A stretch of 64,000 nucleotides of DNA from Hymenobacter fodinae (GTDB lineage Bacteria; Bacteroidota; Bacteroidia; Cytophagales; Hymenobacteraceae): positions 744,001 through 808,000 of the forward strand of contig NZ_SRLA01000002.1 in the NCBI RefSeq assembly GCF_004745825.1. The letters run 5' to 3'. A program made the position numbers and the translations under genes. A model generated the notes under the pieces. The model did no database searches and was not told the origin of the DNA. It saw only the letters and a list, made by a program, of their open reading frames with translations. This document shows positions 25,175 to 32,979 of the stretch, one piece after another (position 1 is the stretch's first letter; the number at the start of each line of letters is the position of its first letter).

Positions 25175-25924
25175 CTAGGTCAGCATACCGCCGTCTACCT
25201 GCAGTACTTGGCCGCTAATGTAGCTGCTGTCATCGGAGGCGAGGAAACCGGTGGCTTTGGCCACGTCCTCGGGGGTGCCACCGCGGCGCAACGGAATGGC
25301 TTTGCGCCACTCGTCAACTTGCTTGGGGTCGAGGGCCCCAGTCATTTCGGTTTCAATAAAGCCGGGCGCAATGGCATTGCAGCGGATGTTGCGCGAGCCC
25401 AGCTCCAGGGCCACTGACTTCGTGAAGCCAATGATGCCCGCTTTAGAAGCAGCGTAGTTGGCCTGCCCGGCGTTGCCTTTAATGCCCACCACCGAGGTCA
25501 TGTTGATGATGCTGCCGGCTTTGGCGCGCATCATAGGCTTGGTGGCGGCCTTGGTCAGGTTAAAAACCGACTTCAGGTTCACGTCGATAACCTGGTCCCA
25601 CTGCTGCTCGCTCATGCGCATCAGCAGGCCGTCTTGCGTGATACCGGCGTTGTTTACCAGTACATCCAGTTTACCAAACTCGGTCACCACATCGTCCACC
25701 AGCTTTTCAGCTTCGGCGTAAATGGAAGCGTCGGAGCGGAAGCCCTTTACTTTGGTGCCGTGGGCGGCCAGCTCTTGTTCGAGCTGCTGGCCTTTTTCTA
25801 CGCTGGAGAGGTAGGTGAAAGCCACCTGAGCGCCCTGTTGGGCGAAGTACACCGCAATGGCGCGGCCGATTCCTTTGGAAGCACCCGTAATGAGGGCCAC
25901 TTTTCCTTCGAGCAGTTTCGTCAT
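25175..25924 (-). CDS. fabG: 3-oxoacyl-[acyl-carrier-protein] reductase FabG
   Basis: A 249-aa SDR of the FabG type. TGASKGIG at residues 13-20, NNAG at 91-94, Ser144 (NMTSV), Tyr157 and Lys161 in YAASK, and a typical C-terminus ISGQVLQVDGGMLT. It reduces 3-ketoacyl-ACP in each cycle of fatty-acid synthesis with NADPH. It stands apart from other fab genes in this window. A TACCTTCG box ends only 5 bases before the ATG, so the transcript may be leaderless. Confidence 0.96.
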   Translation of the reverse strand: MTKLLEGKVALITGASKGIGRAIAVYFAQQGAQVAFTYLSSVEKGQQLEQELAAHGTKVKGFRSDASIYAEAEKLVDDVVTEFGKLDVLVNNAGITQDGLLMRMSEQQWDQVIDVNLKSVFNLTKAATKPMMRAKAGSIINMTSVVGIKGNAGQANYAASKAGIIGFTKSVALELGSRNIRCNAIAPGFIETEMTGALDPKQVDEWRKAIPLRRGGTPEDVAKATGFLASDDSSYISGQVLQVDGGMLT

Positions 25925-25929
25925 GGAGG

Positions 25930-25937
25930 CGAAGGTA
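25930..25937 (-). promoter_or_regulatory. -7-like element directly before fabG
   Basis: TACCTTCG on the minus strand with 5 bases to the ATG; transcription would begin at or next to the start codon. Confidence 0.45.
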
Positions 25938-26010
25938 GCAACGAAAGCCTATAGGCCACTCAGGTAGCCCATCCAGAAACCGTACATCGACACAAGGCAG
26001 GCCTATTCGC

Positions 26011-26406
26011 TTACATCAGCTTCAGCCAGTTGGTGGCCGATTCCCGATTATCGAACGCCAGCACCACGGGGCGGGTAGTGTGCTGCAACGACAGATCGGC
26101 GGAGAGGCGGCTGTATACATTGGGCGAGTACACCCAACCGAAGTACTCCAGGCCAGCTTCGGCCATCAGCGGAAACCACGTGGCGCCCACCCACTCCGAG
26201 GCGTCGCTCCACATGCTGGTAACCTGGGTGTTATCGTTGAGCACCTTAGTGCACCGCTCGGTGCGCAGCAGCTCCAGCAGGCGTAAGCAGCCTGCCTGCA
26301 CAGTTTCCAGGCTTTGGTCACCCGTCCAGTCGGCGTAAAGCCAGTCGTGGTGATAGTCGTAGTAAATGGAGATGGAAGGTTCTTGGTGCAGTAGGCGTAG
26401 GGGCAT
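26011..26406 (-). CDS. SpoIIAA/STAS-like hypothetical protein
   Basis: A 131-aa protein (ATG at 26406; an in-frame ATG three codons upstream is possible). The pattern YYDYHHDWLYADWTGDQSLETVQAGCLRLLELL, then KVLNDNTQVTSMW and a long alpha-helical end resembles the SpoIIAA-like/STAS fold seen in many Hymenobacter proteins. Such proteins have no known enzyme function. Nothing in the neighbourhood (fabG, a flavoprotein) suggests a pathway. Confidence 0.6.
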   Translation of the reverse strand: MPLRLLHQEPSISIYYDYHHDWLYADWTGDQSLETVQAGCLRLLELLRTERCTKVLNDNTQVTSMWSDASEWVGATWFPLMAEAGLEYFGWVYSPNVYSRLSADLSLQHTTRPVVLAFDNRESATNWLKLM

Positions 26407-26678
26407 AGAATGCAAGGGAGAGAAGTAGGCAACCCACTGGCGCGTATAGCAGCAGAGTGCGGCTCAAACAAATGGTAATCCTTCTTACTAAAGAAGCTGC
26501 TAAGAACGTGGGTTGCTCTAATGGGTTGCCTGATGGCTTCGTTTTTATCTCCGATGTGTGTGTAAGATGCTATATAACAGGTGCTTGTGTTGGGTGTTGA
26601 ATTATGAAGAGGAGGCTATGATTTTTCATGGGAGAAGCATGAGCCGAGCTGATAGACTGGCCTACGACTTCTGGCGTG

Positions 26679-26686
26679 TATCTTCG
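26679..26686 (+). promoter_or_regulatory. -7-like element of the flavoprotein gene
   Basis: TATCTTCG, one mismatch from TAnnTTTG, ends 10 bases before the ATG at 26697. The rest of the spacer 26407-26696 shows no other feature. Confidence 0.4.
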
Positions 26687-26696
26687 CCGCACGTCT

Positions 26697-27938
26697 ATGC
26701 CTGACATCGATATCTGTATTTTGGGCGCCGGCCCTGGCGGCGCTACGGCGGCCTTGCACCTGGCCAACGCCGGCCACCGCTGCCTGCTCCTCGACCGCGC
26801 TACCTTCCCCCGCGATAAAGTGTGCGGCGACGCGCTCAGCGGCAAAGTCATCAGTGAGTTGCGCCGGATTGGCGAAGACCTGCCCGACCGGCTGGCTGCC
26901 GAGCCCATTCAGTTGCCCAGCTGGGGCATTGATTTCTATGCGCCTAACGGCCGTTGTCTGGCCGTGCCGTTCAAGCCTAAGTACAACGCCGCCACCGACC
27001 GCCCCGCTGGTCACATCAGTAAGCGTCTGCACTTCGATAATTTCCTGATTGAGGAAGTGCGCCGCCGGCCGGAAATCGACTTTCGCGAGAACGTAGACGT
27101 GGCCCGCCACGAGCAACTGCCCGACGGTCGTTGGCGCCTGCTAGGCCAGTCGGGGGAGGAACTGGCTACGGCCCGGCTGCTTCTGGTAGCTAACGGGGCG
27201 CAGTCGAGCTTTGCCCGGCAGATCGGAGGGCACGAGCTGGAGCCGGCTCACCATTGCGCCGGCCTGCGGGCCTACTACCGCGGTGTGACTGGCCTACACC
27301 CCGATAATTTCATCGAGCTGCATTTCATCAAGGATTTTCTGCCCGGCTACCTGTGGGTGTTTCCGCTGCCCAACGGCGAGGCCAATGTGGGCGTGGGTAT
27401 GCTGACGGAAGCCGTTTCCAAGAAGAAGGTAAAGCTGCGAGAGCGACTCGACGAAATGCTACGCACCCACCCGGCCCTGAAAGACCGGTTTGCTACGGCC
27501 GAGCGCCTGGGCCCGGTGCGCGGCTTCGGGTTGCCGTTGGGCTCGAAGCGTAGGCCACTATCCGGTAACGGCTACTTGCTGCTGGGTGATGCCGGCTCCC
27601 TCATCGACCCGTTCACCGGCGAAGGAATCGGGCACGCCATGGTATCGGGACGTCACGCCGCCGATTGGGCCGGCCGGGCCCTGACGGCGCAAAACTTTAC
27701 CCCCGAGTTTTTGAAAGGTTACGATGGGGCCGTGTATAACCGCCTGTGGCAGGAACTGCGCCTAAGCCGTGGCCTGCAGCGCCTGCTCAATTACCCTTGG
27801 CTGTTCAACTTCGTCGCCAACCGCGCCGCCAATAACCCCACCCTCGCCGAAACTATCAGCAACATGTTCCTGGACCTCGACCTGCGCGAGCGGCTCCGCC
27901 AGCCCAGCTTCTACGCGAAGCTGCTACTGGGCAGATAG
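26697..27938 (+). CDS. Geranylgeranyl-reductase-family FAD-dependent oxidoreductase
   Basis: A 413-aa flavoprotein from the ATG at 26697 (MPDIDICILGAGPGGATAAL); the preceding in-frame residues would only extend the nucleotide-binding strand. GAGPGG binds FAD, FPRDKVCGDALSGKV is the signature of geranylgeranyl reductases, and GDAGSLIDPFTGEGIGHAM contacts the flavin. Members reduce isoprenoid chains or oxidise related lipids. In this organism the substrate could be a menaquinone or carotenoid precursor, but that is speculation. Confidence 0.88.
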   Translation: MPDIDICILGAGPGGATAALHLANAGHRCLLLDRATFPRDKVCGDALSGKVISELRRIGEDLPDRLAAEPIQLPSWGIDFYAPNGRCLAVPFKPKYNAATDRPAGHISKRLHFDNFLIEEVRRRPEIDFRENVDVARHEQLPDGRWRLLGQSGEELATARLLLVANGAQSSFARQIGGHELEPAHHCAGLRAYYRGVTGLHPDNFIELHFIKDFLPGYLWVFPLPNGEANVGVGMLTEAVSKKKVKLRERLDEMLRTHPALKDRFATAERLGPVRGFGLPLGSKRRPLSGNGYLLLGDAGSLIDPFTGEGIGHAMVSGRHAADWAGRALTAQNFTPEFLKGYDGAVYNRLWQELRLSRGLQRLLNYPWLFNFVANRAANNPTLAETISNMFLDLDLRERLRQPSFYAKLLLGR

Positions 27939-27999
27939 TGAATAAGTGAAGTGGCCTAACGACGCAGCACATCAGTAGAAGCTCATACACCCGAAAAGA

Positions 28000-28054
28000 C
28001 AAAGCCCTTGCAGGGCGACACACACCACGGTTGTGTCGCCTTGCAAGGGCTTTG
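28000..28054. terminator. Bidirectional terminator
   Basis: A 23-base stem (28000-28022 with 28032-28054, one G-T pair) with a 9-base loop between the converging flavoprotein and TPR genes. Confidence 0.88.
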
Positions 28055-28121
28055 ATGCATATTGCTAGGCCACTACCTGCCTCGGTGAAGCTGCGCCAGC
28101 CAGGCCGCTTCACTCATTCGC

Positions 28122-28853
28122 CTACTTGCCCGCGTAGCGGCGCAGGCTTTTAGCGGCGTCGGGGTTGAGCTGAGCGGCTTTTTCCAAATCGGCACGAGCC
28201 TCGTTGGGCTTATTGATGGAAGAATAACTGATGCCGCGGTATTCGTAGGCGTCGGCGTAGTTGGAGTCGAGGGCTAGTGCCTTGGTGAAGTCTGGAATAG
28301 CGCTTTTGAAGTTGAACATCTGCATTTTAGCCGCGCCCCGGCCGAAGTAGGCTTCCTTGTCTTCGGGATTGTACTTAATCGCCTTAGTAAAGTCGCTGAT
28401 GGAGGGCGAGTATTGCTTCAGCTTGAGGCGGTTGAGGCCGCGGTTGTAGTAAGCCTCGGCGTTGGTGGGCTTCAGGCGCAAAGCTGCGTTGTAATCCGCA
28501 ATGGCATCGGCATAGTCCTTCAGGTGGCTCTTGGCCTTGGCACGGGTCAGTAGGGCGTCGAAGTTGCGGGGCGTGCTTTTCAGAATGGCATCTGCCGACC
28601 TGATTTCGGCTTTGTAGTCGGTAGTTGTTTTGCGGGCGGCCGCTTCCACGGTGGTTGGAGAGGTAGGGGCTACGGAGGCGGAGACTATGGTGGAAGCAGT
28701 ACCGGCGGTATCGGCGGCGCGGGCAATAGCCGTTTCGCGGCCCACATTGCGCGCCGCCGACGTAACGGGCCGTTCCGCTTCTGTGGTGCGGGCGCATTCT
28801 GTGGTGAGCAACAAGGTAGCCAGCGAGAGGAGAGAAAGTATTGGTGATTTCAT
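28122..28853 (-). CDS. Tetratricopeptide-repeat protein, secreted
   Basis: A 243-aa protein from the ATG at 28853. Signal peptide MKSPILSLLSLATLLLTTECA has a Cys but a poor lipobox, so lipidation is uncertain. From about residue 100 there are four or five TPR units with the YNRGL/YFGRGAAKMQ and ALxLxPxxxDAYxxRG pattern (for example ADAIADYNAALRLKPTNAEAYYNRGL). TPRs mediate protein contacts; no partner is nearby. Confidence 0.85.
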   Translation of the reverse strand: MKSPILSLLSLATLLLTTECARTTEAERPVTSAARNVGRETAIARAADTAGTASTIVSASVAPTSPTTVEAAARKTTTDYKAEIRSADAILKSTPRNFDALLTRAKAKSHLKDYADAIADYNAALRLKPTNAEAYYNRGLNRLKLKQYSPSISDFTKAIKYNPEDKEAYFGRGAAKMQMFNFKSAIPDFTKALALDSNYADAYEYRGISYSSINKPNEARADLEKAAQLNPDAAKSLRRYAGK

Positions 28854-29013
28854 CGGAAGGGTCAACAAAAGAAGAAACTGAGAAACGTAATTTCCTTACG
28901 CATACGGCCCCTTGTACGCGCCGAGTTAGGCAAAGGCTGAACCATAAGGCGTAATTTTCTGGCCGGGGCTCTTCAGGAATGCGACGGGTAGGTGCGGAGT
29001 TGCGCGGTGTGCC

Positions 29014-29021
29014 TATCTTTG
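29014..29021 (+). promoter_or_regulatory. -7 element of lpd
   Basis: TATCTTTG, exact consensus, 67 bases before the ATG at 29089. No well-placed -33 TTG. Confidence 0.55.
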
Positions 29022-29088
29022 CCCGACCACGCCCGAACCTATGGGAGGGGCGGGGTGTTTTCCCTTCCAAACCTTCAACCTGTACAAC

Positions 29089-30483
29089 ATGGCATTGCAA
29101 TACGACCTGGTCGTTGTCGGCAGCGGCCCCGGCGGCTACGTAGCCGCTATCCGGGCTTCGCAGCTTGGTCTGAAAGTAGGCGTGGTAGAGCGCGAGTCGC
29201 TCGGTGGCATCTGCCTCAACTGGGGCTGTATCCCTACCAAAGCCCTGCTCAAGAGCGCTCAGGTATTCGAATACCTCAACCACGCCGGCGACTACGGTCT
29301 GAAGGCCGATGGAGTGGGCTACGACTTTAATGCCGTAATCCAGCGCAGCCGCGGCGTGGCCGATGGCATGAGCAAAGGCATCAACTTTCTGTTCAAGAAG
29401 AACAAAATCGACGTGGTATCCGGTACGGGCAAGCTGACTGCTCCCGGCAAGGTAGAAGTGACCAAGCAAGACGGCTCGAAAGAAACCGTAGAGGCCAAGC
29501 ACATCATCCTGGCTACCGGCGCCCGTTCGCGCGAGCTGCCCGCCCTGCCCATCGACGGTAAGAAAATCATCGGGTACCGCCAGGCCATGGTGCTGCCCCA
29601 ACTGCCCAAGCGCCTCGTGGTGGTGGGCTCCGGCGCCATCGGCGTAGAGTTTGCTTACTTCTACCGCACCATGGGCTCCGAGGTAACGGTGGTGGAGTAC
29701 CTGCCCCGCATCGTACCCGTGGAAGACGAGGAAGTATCGCGCCAGATGGAGAAATCCTTCAAGAAAATCGGCGTGAACGTGCTGACCTCGGCGGAAGTAA
29801 CCAAGGTGGACACCAGCGGCGAAGGCTGCAACGTGACCATCAAAACCGCTAAAGGCGACCAGCAGATTGCCTGCGATGTAGTGCTTTCAGCCGCTGGCGT
29901 AGTAACCAACCTTGAAAACATCGGCATTGAAGAGCTGGGCATAAAGGTGGAAAAGGGCCGCGTGATTGTGGACAACTACTACCAGACCAACGTGCCCGGC
30001 GTGTACGCCATCGGCGACATCGTGCCTGGCCCGGCGCTGGCTCACGTAGCTTCGGCGGAGGGTATCATCTGCGTTGAGAAGATTGCTGGCCACCACCCCG
30101 AGCCGCTCAACTACCAGAACATTCCCGGCTGCACCTACGCTTCGCCAGAAATTGCCTCGGTAGGCCTCACCGAAGAAGAAGCCAAGAAACAGGGCTACGA
30201 TATTCTGGTGGGCAAATTCCCCTTCTCGGCCTCGGGCAAAGCCTCAGCCGGTGGCGTGAAAGACGGCTTCGTGAAGGTGATCTTCGACAAGAAGTACGGC
30301 GAGTGGTTGGGTGCCCACATGATTGGCTCCAACGTGACGGAAATGATTGCTGAGGTAGTAGTAGCGCGCAAGCTCGAAACCACCGGACACGAAATTATCA
30401 AGTCGGTGCACCCGCACCCCACCATGTCGGAGGCTATTATGGAAGCGGCCGCCGCTGCCTACGGTGAGGTAATTCACCTCTAG
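29089..30483 (+). CDS. lpdA: Dihydrolipoyl dehydrogenase
   Basis: A 464-aa flavoenzyme starting at the ATG at 29089 (MALQYDLVVVGSGPGG). An in-frame ATG 16 codons earlier adds residues not seen in the family. The redox-active pair is Cys42/Cys47 in GGICLNWGCIPTKAL; NAD site VVVGSGAIGVEFAYFYRTMG; FAD site VYAIGDIVPGPALAH; and the C-terminal catalytic His in HPHPTMSEA. E3 of the 2-oxoacid dehydrogenase complexes and glycine cleavage system. The E1 and E2 genes are elsewhere. Confidence 0.97.
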   Translation: MALQYDLVVVGSGPGGYVAAIRASQLGLKVGVVERESLGGICLNWGCIPTKALLKSAQVFEYLNHAGDYGLKADGVGYDFNAVIQRSRGVADGMSKGINFLFKKNKIDVVSGTGKLTAPGKVEVTKQDGSKETVEAKHIILATGARSRELPALPIDGKKIIGYRQAMVLPQLPKRLVVVGSGAIGVEFAYFYRTMGSEVTVVEYLPRIVPVEDEEVSRQMEKSFKKIGVNVLTSAEVTKVDTSGEGCNVTIKTAKGDQQIACDVVLSAAGVVTNLENIGIEELGIKVEKGRVIVDNYYQTNVPGVYAIGDIVPGPALAHVASAEGIICVEKIAGHHPEPLNYQNIPGCTYASPEIASVGLTEEEAKKQGYDILVGKFPFSASGKASAGGVKDGFVKVIFDKKYGEWLGAHMIGSNVTEMIAEVVVARKLETTGHEIIKSVHPHPTMSEAIMEAAAAAYGEVIHL

Positions 30484-30505
30484 GCCACTGCAAGATTGGT
30501 ATAAA

Positions 30506-30544
30506 GAAAGCGCCCCGTTCTGGACTACAGAACGGGGCGCTTTC
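30506..30544. terminator. Terminator of lpd
   Basis: GAAAGCGCCCCGTTCT (30506-30521) pairs perfectly with 30529-30544, followed by no long T run; 23 bases after the stop. Confidence 0.85.
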
Positions 30545-30597
30545 GCGTTATTGCGCTTGTCAATGACTCTAATTCTTTTCTTATCTACCCCTGCATT

Positions 30598-30813
30598 ATG
30601 AGATGGCTACCGTCTTTCGTGACCTTATTCTTGATCTTTGTGGCAGGCCTAGTGATGCAGGTGGGTGGTATTCTGATGAATATTAACACCTTGCCCACCT
30701 CTACTTCTTTCGCTCTGGCTACGTATGTGAGGTTGCTAGGCCTGTTGCTGATGGTGATTGGCCCCCTGCTAATAGCGCTGAAATTCTTCTCGCGGCTAGA
30801 CAAAAAATCGTAG
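30598..30813 (+). CDS. Small two-helix membrane protein (GldL-like), tandem copy 1
   Basis: A 71-aa protein with two membrane helices (LFLIFVAGLVMQVGGIL and VRLLGLLLMVIGPLLIALKF) and the tail FFSRLDKKS. The arrangement of two helices followed by a SRLD tail resembles the N-terminal part of GldL, the motor protein of gliding motility and type IX secretion. It is followed 33 bases later by a similar small gene. It may be a degenerate or accessory relative; no gld genes are here. Confidence 0.6.
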   Translation: MRWLPSFVTLFLIFVAGLVMQVGGILMNINTLPTSTSFALATYVRLLGLLLMVIGPLLIALKFFSRLDKKS

Positions 30814-30845
30814 TGGTCTTTGACCAACTTAACTGTTGCTTCTAC

Positions 30846-31040
30846 ATGGCTTCTGTATCCTACCGTACGCTGTTTATTGTGCTGCTGGCTGGCATGGCCA
30901 TTGTGTTGCTAGCGGGTTTTCTTAAATCCAACCACATGGCCGGCGCCGACATTGTGGTTATCCTGGGCCTCGCCATACAGGCAGTAGCGGGCATTATGAT
31001 GGTCTGGAAATTCGCCAGCCGCCTAGACAAATCAGAGTAG
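30846..31040 (+). CDS. Small two-helix membrane protein (GldL-like), tandem copy 2
   Basis: A 64-aa protein from the ATG at 30846 (a GTG at 30813 overlaps the previous stop and is less likely). Two helices (LFIVLLAGMAIVLLAGF and IVVILGLAIQAVAGIMMVW), then KFASRLDKSE, matching KFFSRLDKKS of the previous gene. The two are probably a tandem duplication, cotranscribed, with the same unknown role. Confidence 0.6.
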   Translation: MASVSYRTLFIVLLAGMAIVLLAGFLKSNHMAGADIVVILGLAIQAVAGIMMVWKFASRLDKSE

Positions 31041-31174
31041 AATAGGCCTACAACAAGTGGCCTAGTACTAATAAATAAAACCGGCAGTAGTCAAAGTGCT
31101 ACGGTCTGATGGCGGATTATAATGGGTGTTGCACATGCCATAATAGTGCATTATCACAAGACAGCTTTACACGT

Positions 31175-31531
31175 ATGAAAACTGTAGTATTGACCACAAT
31201 GCTATGCTGGGGCCTTCTGTGGGGTGCTCAGGCGCAGACTGTTGTTGCCCATTCAAGCACGGCAAAACAAACGGAGGAGTATTGCCAGGTAAAAGCGCGG
31301 CCCAAGCTGAATGGCCGCTACGTTATATCCATTGATTACGGGCAGCAGCAGAAACTGATTTCGGAAAATCTGTTCCGGGATGCAACTGGCAAAGCCGTGG
31401 AGTTTAACTCGGCAATGGATGCACTGAACTGGCTCAATACGCAAGGCTGGGAATTTGTGAATGCCTTTGTGCTAGTGGAGGATAAGGATAGCGTAGCCTA
31501 CTATGTGCTGCGACGCCGGGTTGCGGTTTAA
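31175..31531 (+). CDS. Small secreted protein
   Basis: A 118-aa protein from the ATG at 31175, which begins a good signal peptide (KTVVLTTMLCWGLLWGAQAQ, cleavage about residue 21). The mature part is mixed alpha/beta: NGRYVISIDYGQQQKL and NTQGWEFVNAFVLVEDKDSVAYYVLRR. The GWEFV end is common in small Bacteroidota secreted proteins of unknown function. Ends 36 bases before a TAGGCC-containing hairpin. Confidence 0.7.
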   Translation: MKTVVLTTMLCWGLLWGAQAQTVVAHSSTAKQTEEYCQVKARPKLNGRYVISIDYGQQQKLISENLFRDATGKAVEFNSAMDALNWLNTQGWEFVNAFVLVEDKDSVAYYVLRRRVAV

Positions 31532-31566
31532 CACCTAACGGCTTCACGGTTCGGGGCTGACATGAA

Positions 31567-31612
31567 GAGGCCTAGCAGCTTCACTTTTGTAGAGAGGAAA
31601 CTGCTAGGCCTC
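31567..31612. terminator. Hairpin built on the TAGGCC motif
   Basis: GAGGCCTAGCAG (31567-31578) and CTGCTAGGCCTC (31601-31612) form a 12-bp perfect stem between converging genes. No strong T run, so termination is likely but not certain. Confidence 0.6.
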
Positions 31613-31714
31613 ATGTTATCAGTTGCTTGCTACTGTTAGTGGGTGACGTCGTTTTTTAAGCTGCCGTGCGCAGTGAGGATAGCCCGTCAACTGCAAAACG
31701 AAACAAGCTGTTGG

Positions 31715-32641
31715 CTAGACCAGGGGTTGCCGCTTATGCAAGAAGCGTTGCTTCAACCACAAAAAAGGAGCGCCCAGCACCAGAATAAAGCCCCAGTCGG
31801 CCCCGAAGCGCTGCAGACCTTCTAACGATAGATCCGGCCGACCCACAACCAGTCCTGCTCCTATCAGTGCCGCGGCCGGAATAAAGGACATGGCAATCAG
31901 CGGGCCGGCTTGGAAGCTCCGGCGGAAAGCAGCCAGCATCACTACACCCGCCAGTGCGCCGGCCGCGGCTACCAGCAGCTCCATCCAGCCAGGGTGGGCT
32001 AGGTTCTGTACTTCGCTGTTACTAGCCAGCATTTCCGCATCCATTTCTCCCACACCCGTTAAAATGGCCGTGGTGGCGGCCGCGGCGAGGATCAGCACTG
32101 CGTAGCCTGCGCCAGCAGAAGCCAAACCTCTACCAATCAGGTCGCGGCGACGCAGCACAAGGGCCAGGGCCACGGTCGTCATAGGGTCGAATCCGGGCGC
32201 AATGATGGCCGATGCCACAAACGCCACGGCCTGCGGAACGGGCTCCGATACCAAGCCCACGGCGGCAATTAAGCCGCCCAACGCCATTAGCAGCAGATAG
32301 TTGGTGGTAATGCGGCCCTGGTGGCGTAGGCCACTTTCCATTTCCTCCCAAATGGCTTCGTCCCGGTCGCCCCGGATTACGTGGTGCTCATCAGGCGAGA
32401 TAAAGCTGGTGGCCTCGCTGGTCACGGCGCTCAGCTCCGATTTTGGAATGGCTGCATGCACGCGGCGTAATACCTCATCAGCTCCCCGGTTCAGCACGTG
32501 CACAATTAGCACGTCGCCCACGGGTTTGAGAGAGGCGCCGCGCTGAAGAGTCAGGCCAATAACTTCATCAAGGGAGGTTAATTCGGCCTGGAGAGAATCA
32601 GTAATGTGGGGCGGAACAGTAAGCTCGATAGTACGGTGCAT
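31715..32641 (-). CDS. DUF389-family membrane protein
   Basis: A 308-aa protein. Residues 1-100 are a soluble ACT-like part (MHRTIELTVPPHITDSLQAELTSLDEVIGLTLQRGASLKP); residues about 110-300 are six or so membrane helices, with SAIIAPGFDPMTTVALALVL, the DUF389 (TIGR00341) signature. The family's role is unknown; transport or stress sensing has been suggested in general terms. Stands alone between convergent and divergent neighbours. Confidence 0.88.
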   Translation of the reverse strand: MHRTIELTVPPHITDSLQAELTSLDEVIGLTLQRGASLKPVGDVLIVHVLNRGADEVLRRVHAAIPKSELSAVTSEATSFISPDEHHVIRGDRDEAIWEEMESGLRHQGRITTNYLLLMALGGLIAAVGLVSEPVPQAVAFVASAIIAPGFDPMTTVALALVLRRRDLIGRGLASAGAGYAVLILAAAATTAILTGVGEMDAEMLASNSEVQNLAHPGWMELLVAAAGALAGVVMLAAFRRSFQAGPLIAMSFIPAAALIGAGLVVGRPDLSLEGLQRFGADWGFILVLGAPFLWLKQRFLHKRQPLV

Positions 32642-32979
32642 AGAAACGGAGTATACTTCTTCTGCAACGGTCGAGGTGTGCTAGGGTTACCTGCTAACGT
32701 TAAGCTTAAGCTCAGTAACAAGAGCTTTTGTTAGTGGAATTACCCGTATAAAACGTTGTATATGAATAAATTAGAGGATGGTAGGCCTTTGCAGCGTACT
32801 AAGCTTGCCCTGGTGAGGGTATCTTGATTTTCCTGCGCTCTTTGCATCCGCTGTTCAAGAAGGAGAAGCGTAATCAGTTTAGAAGAAGGTTATGCATGCA
32901 AAGAGGCCTAGCTACTTCTCCCGCTGCTGCCTGGAGAAAGGGCTAGGCCTCTTTATATCTTCAAGCCGGATAACTAGGC
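32642..32979. other. Gene-free spacer with a terminator
   Basis: This 338-base stretch between the DUF389 start and the DPP-IV stop (both leftward) contains the hairpin at 32900-32954 and, near 32642-32760, AT-rich DNA that must hold the DUF389 promoter. I see no ORF, RNA gene or repeat beyond these. Confidence 0.6.
32900..32954 (-). terminator. Terminator of the DPP-IV gene, with TAGGCC stem
   Basis: AAAGAGGCCTAGC (32900-32912) pairs perfectly with 32942-32954. Stem contains GGCCTAG. Lies 26 bases after the peptidase stop codon. Confidence 0.8.

Noticed and set aside
28384..29601. A 405-codon minus frame crossing the TPR gene and the start of lpd
   Set aside because: It reads across two well-supported genes in the wrong frame or strand and shows no known domain.
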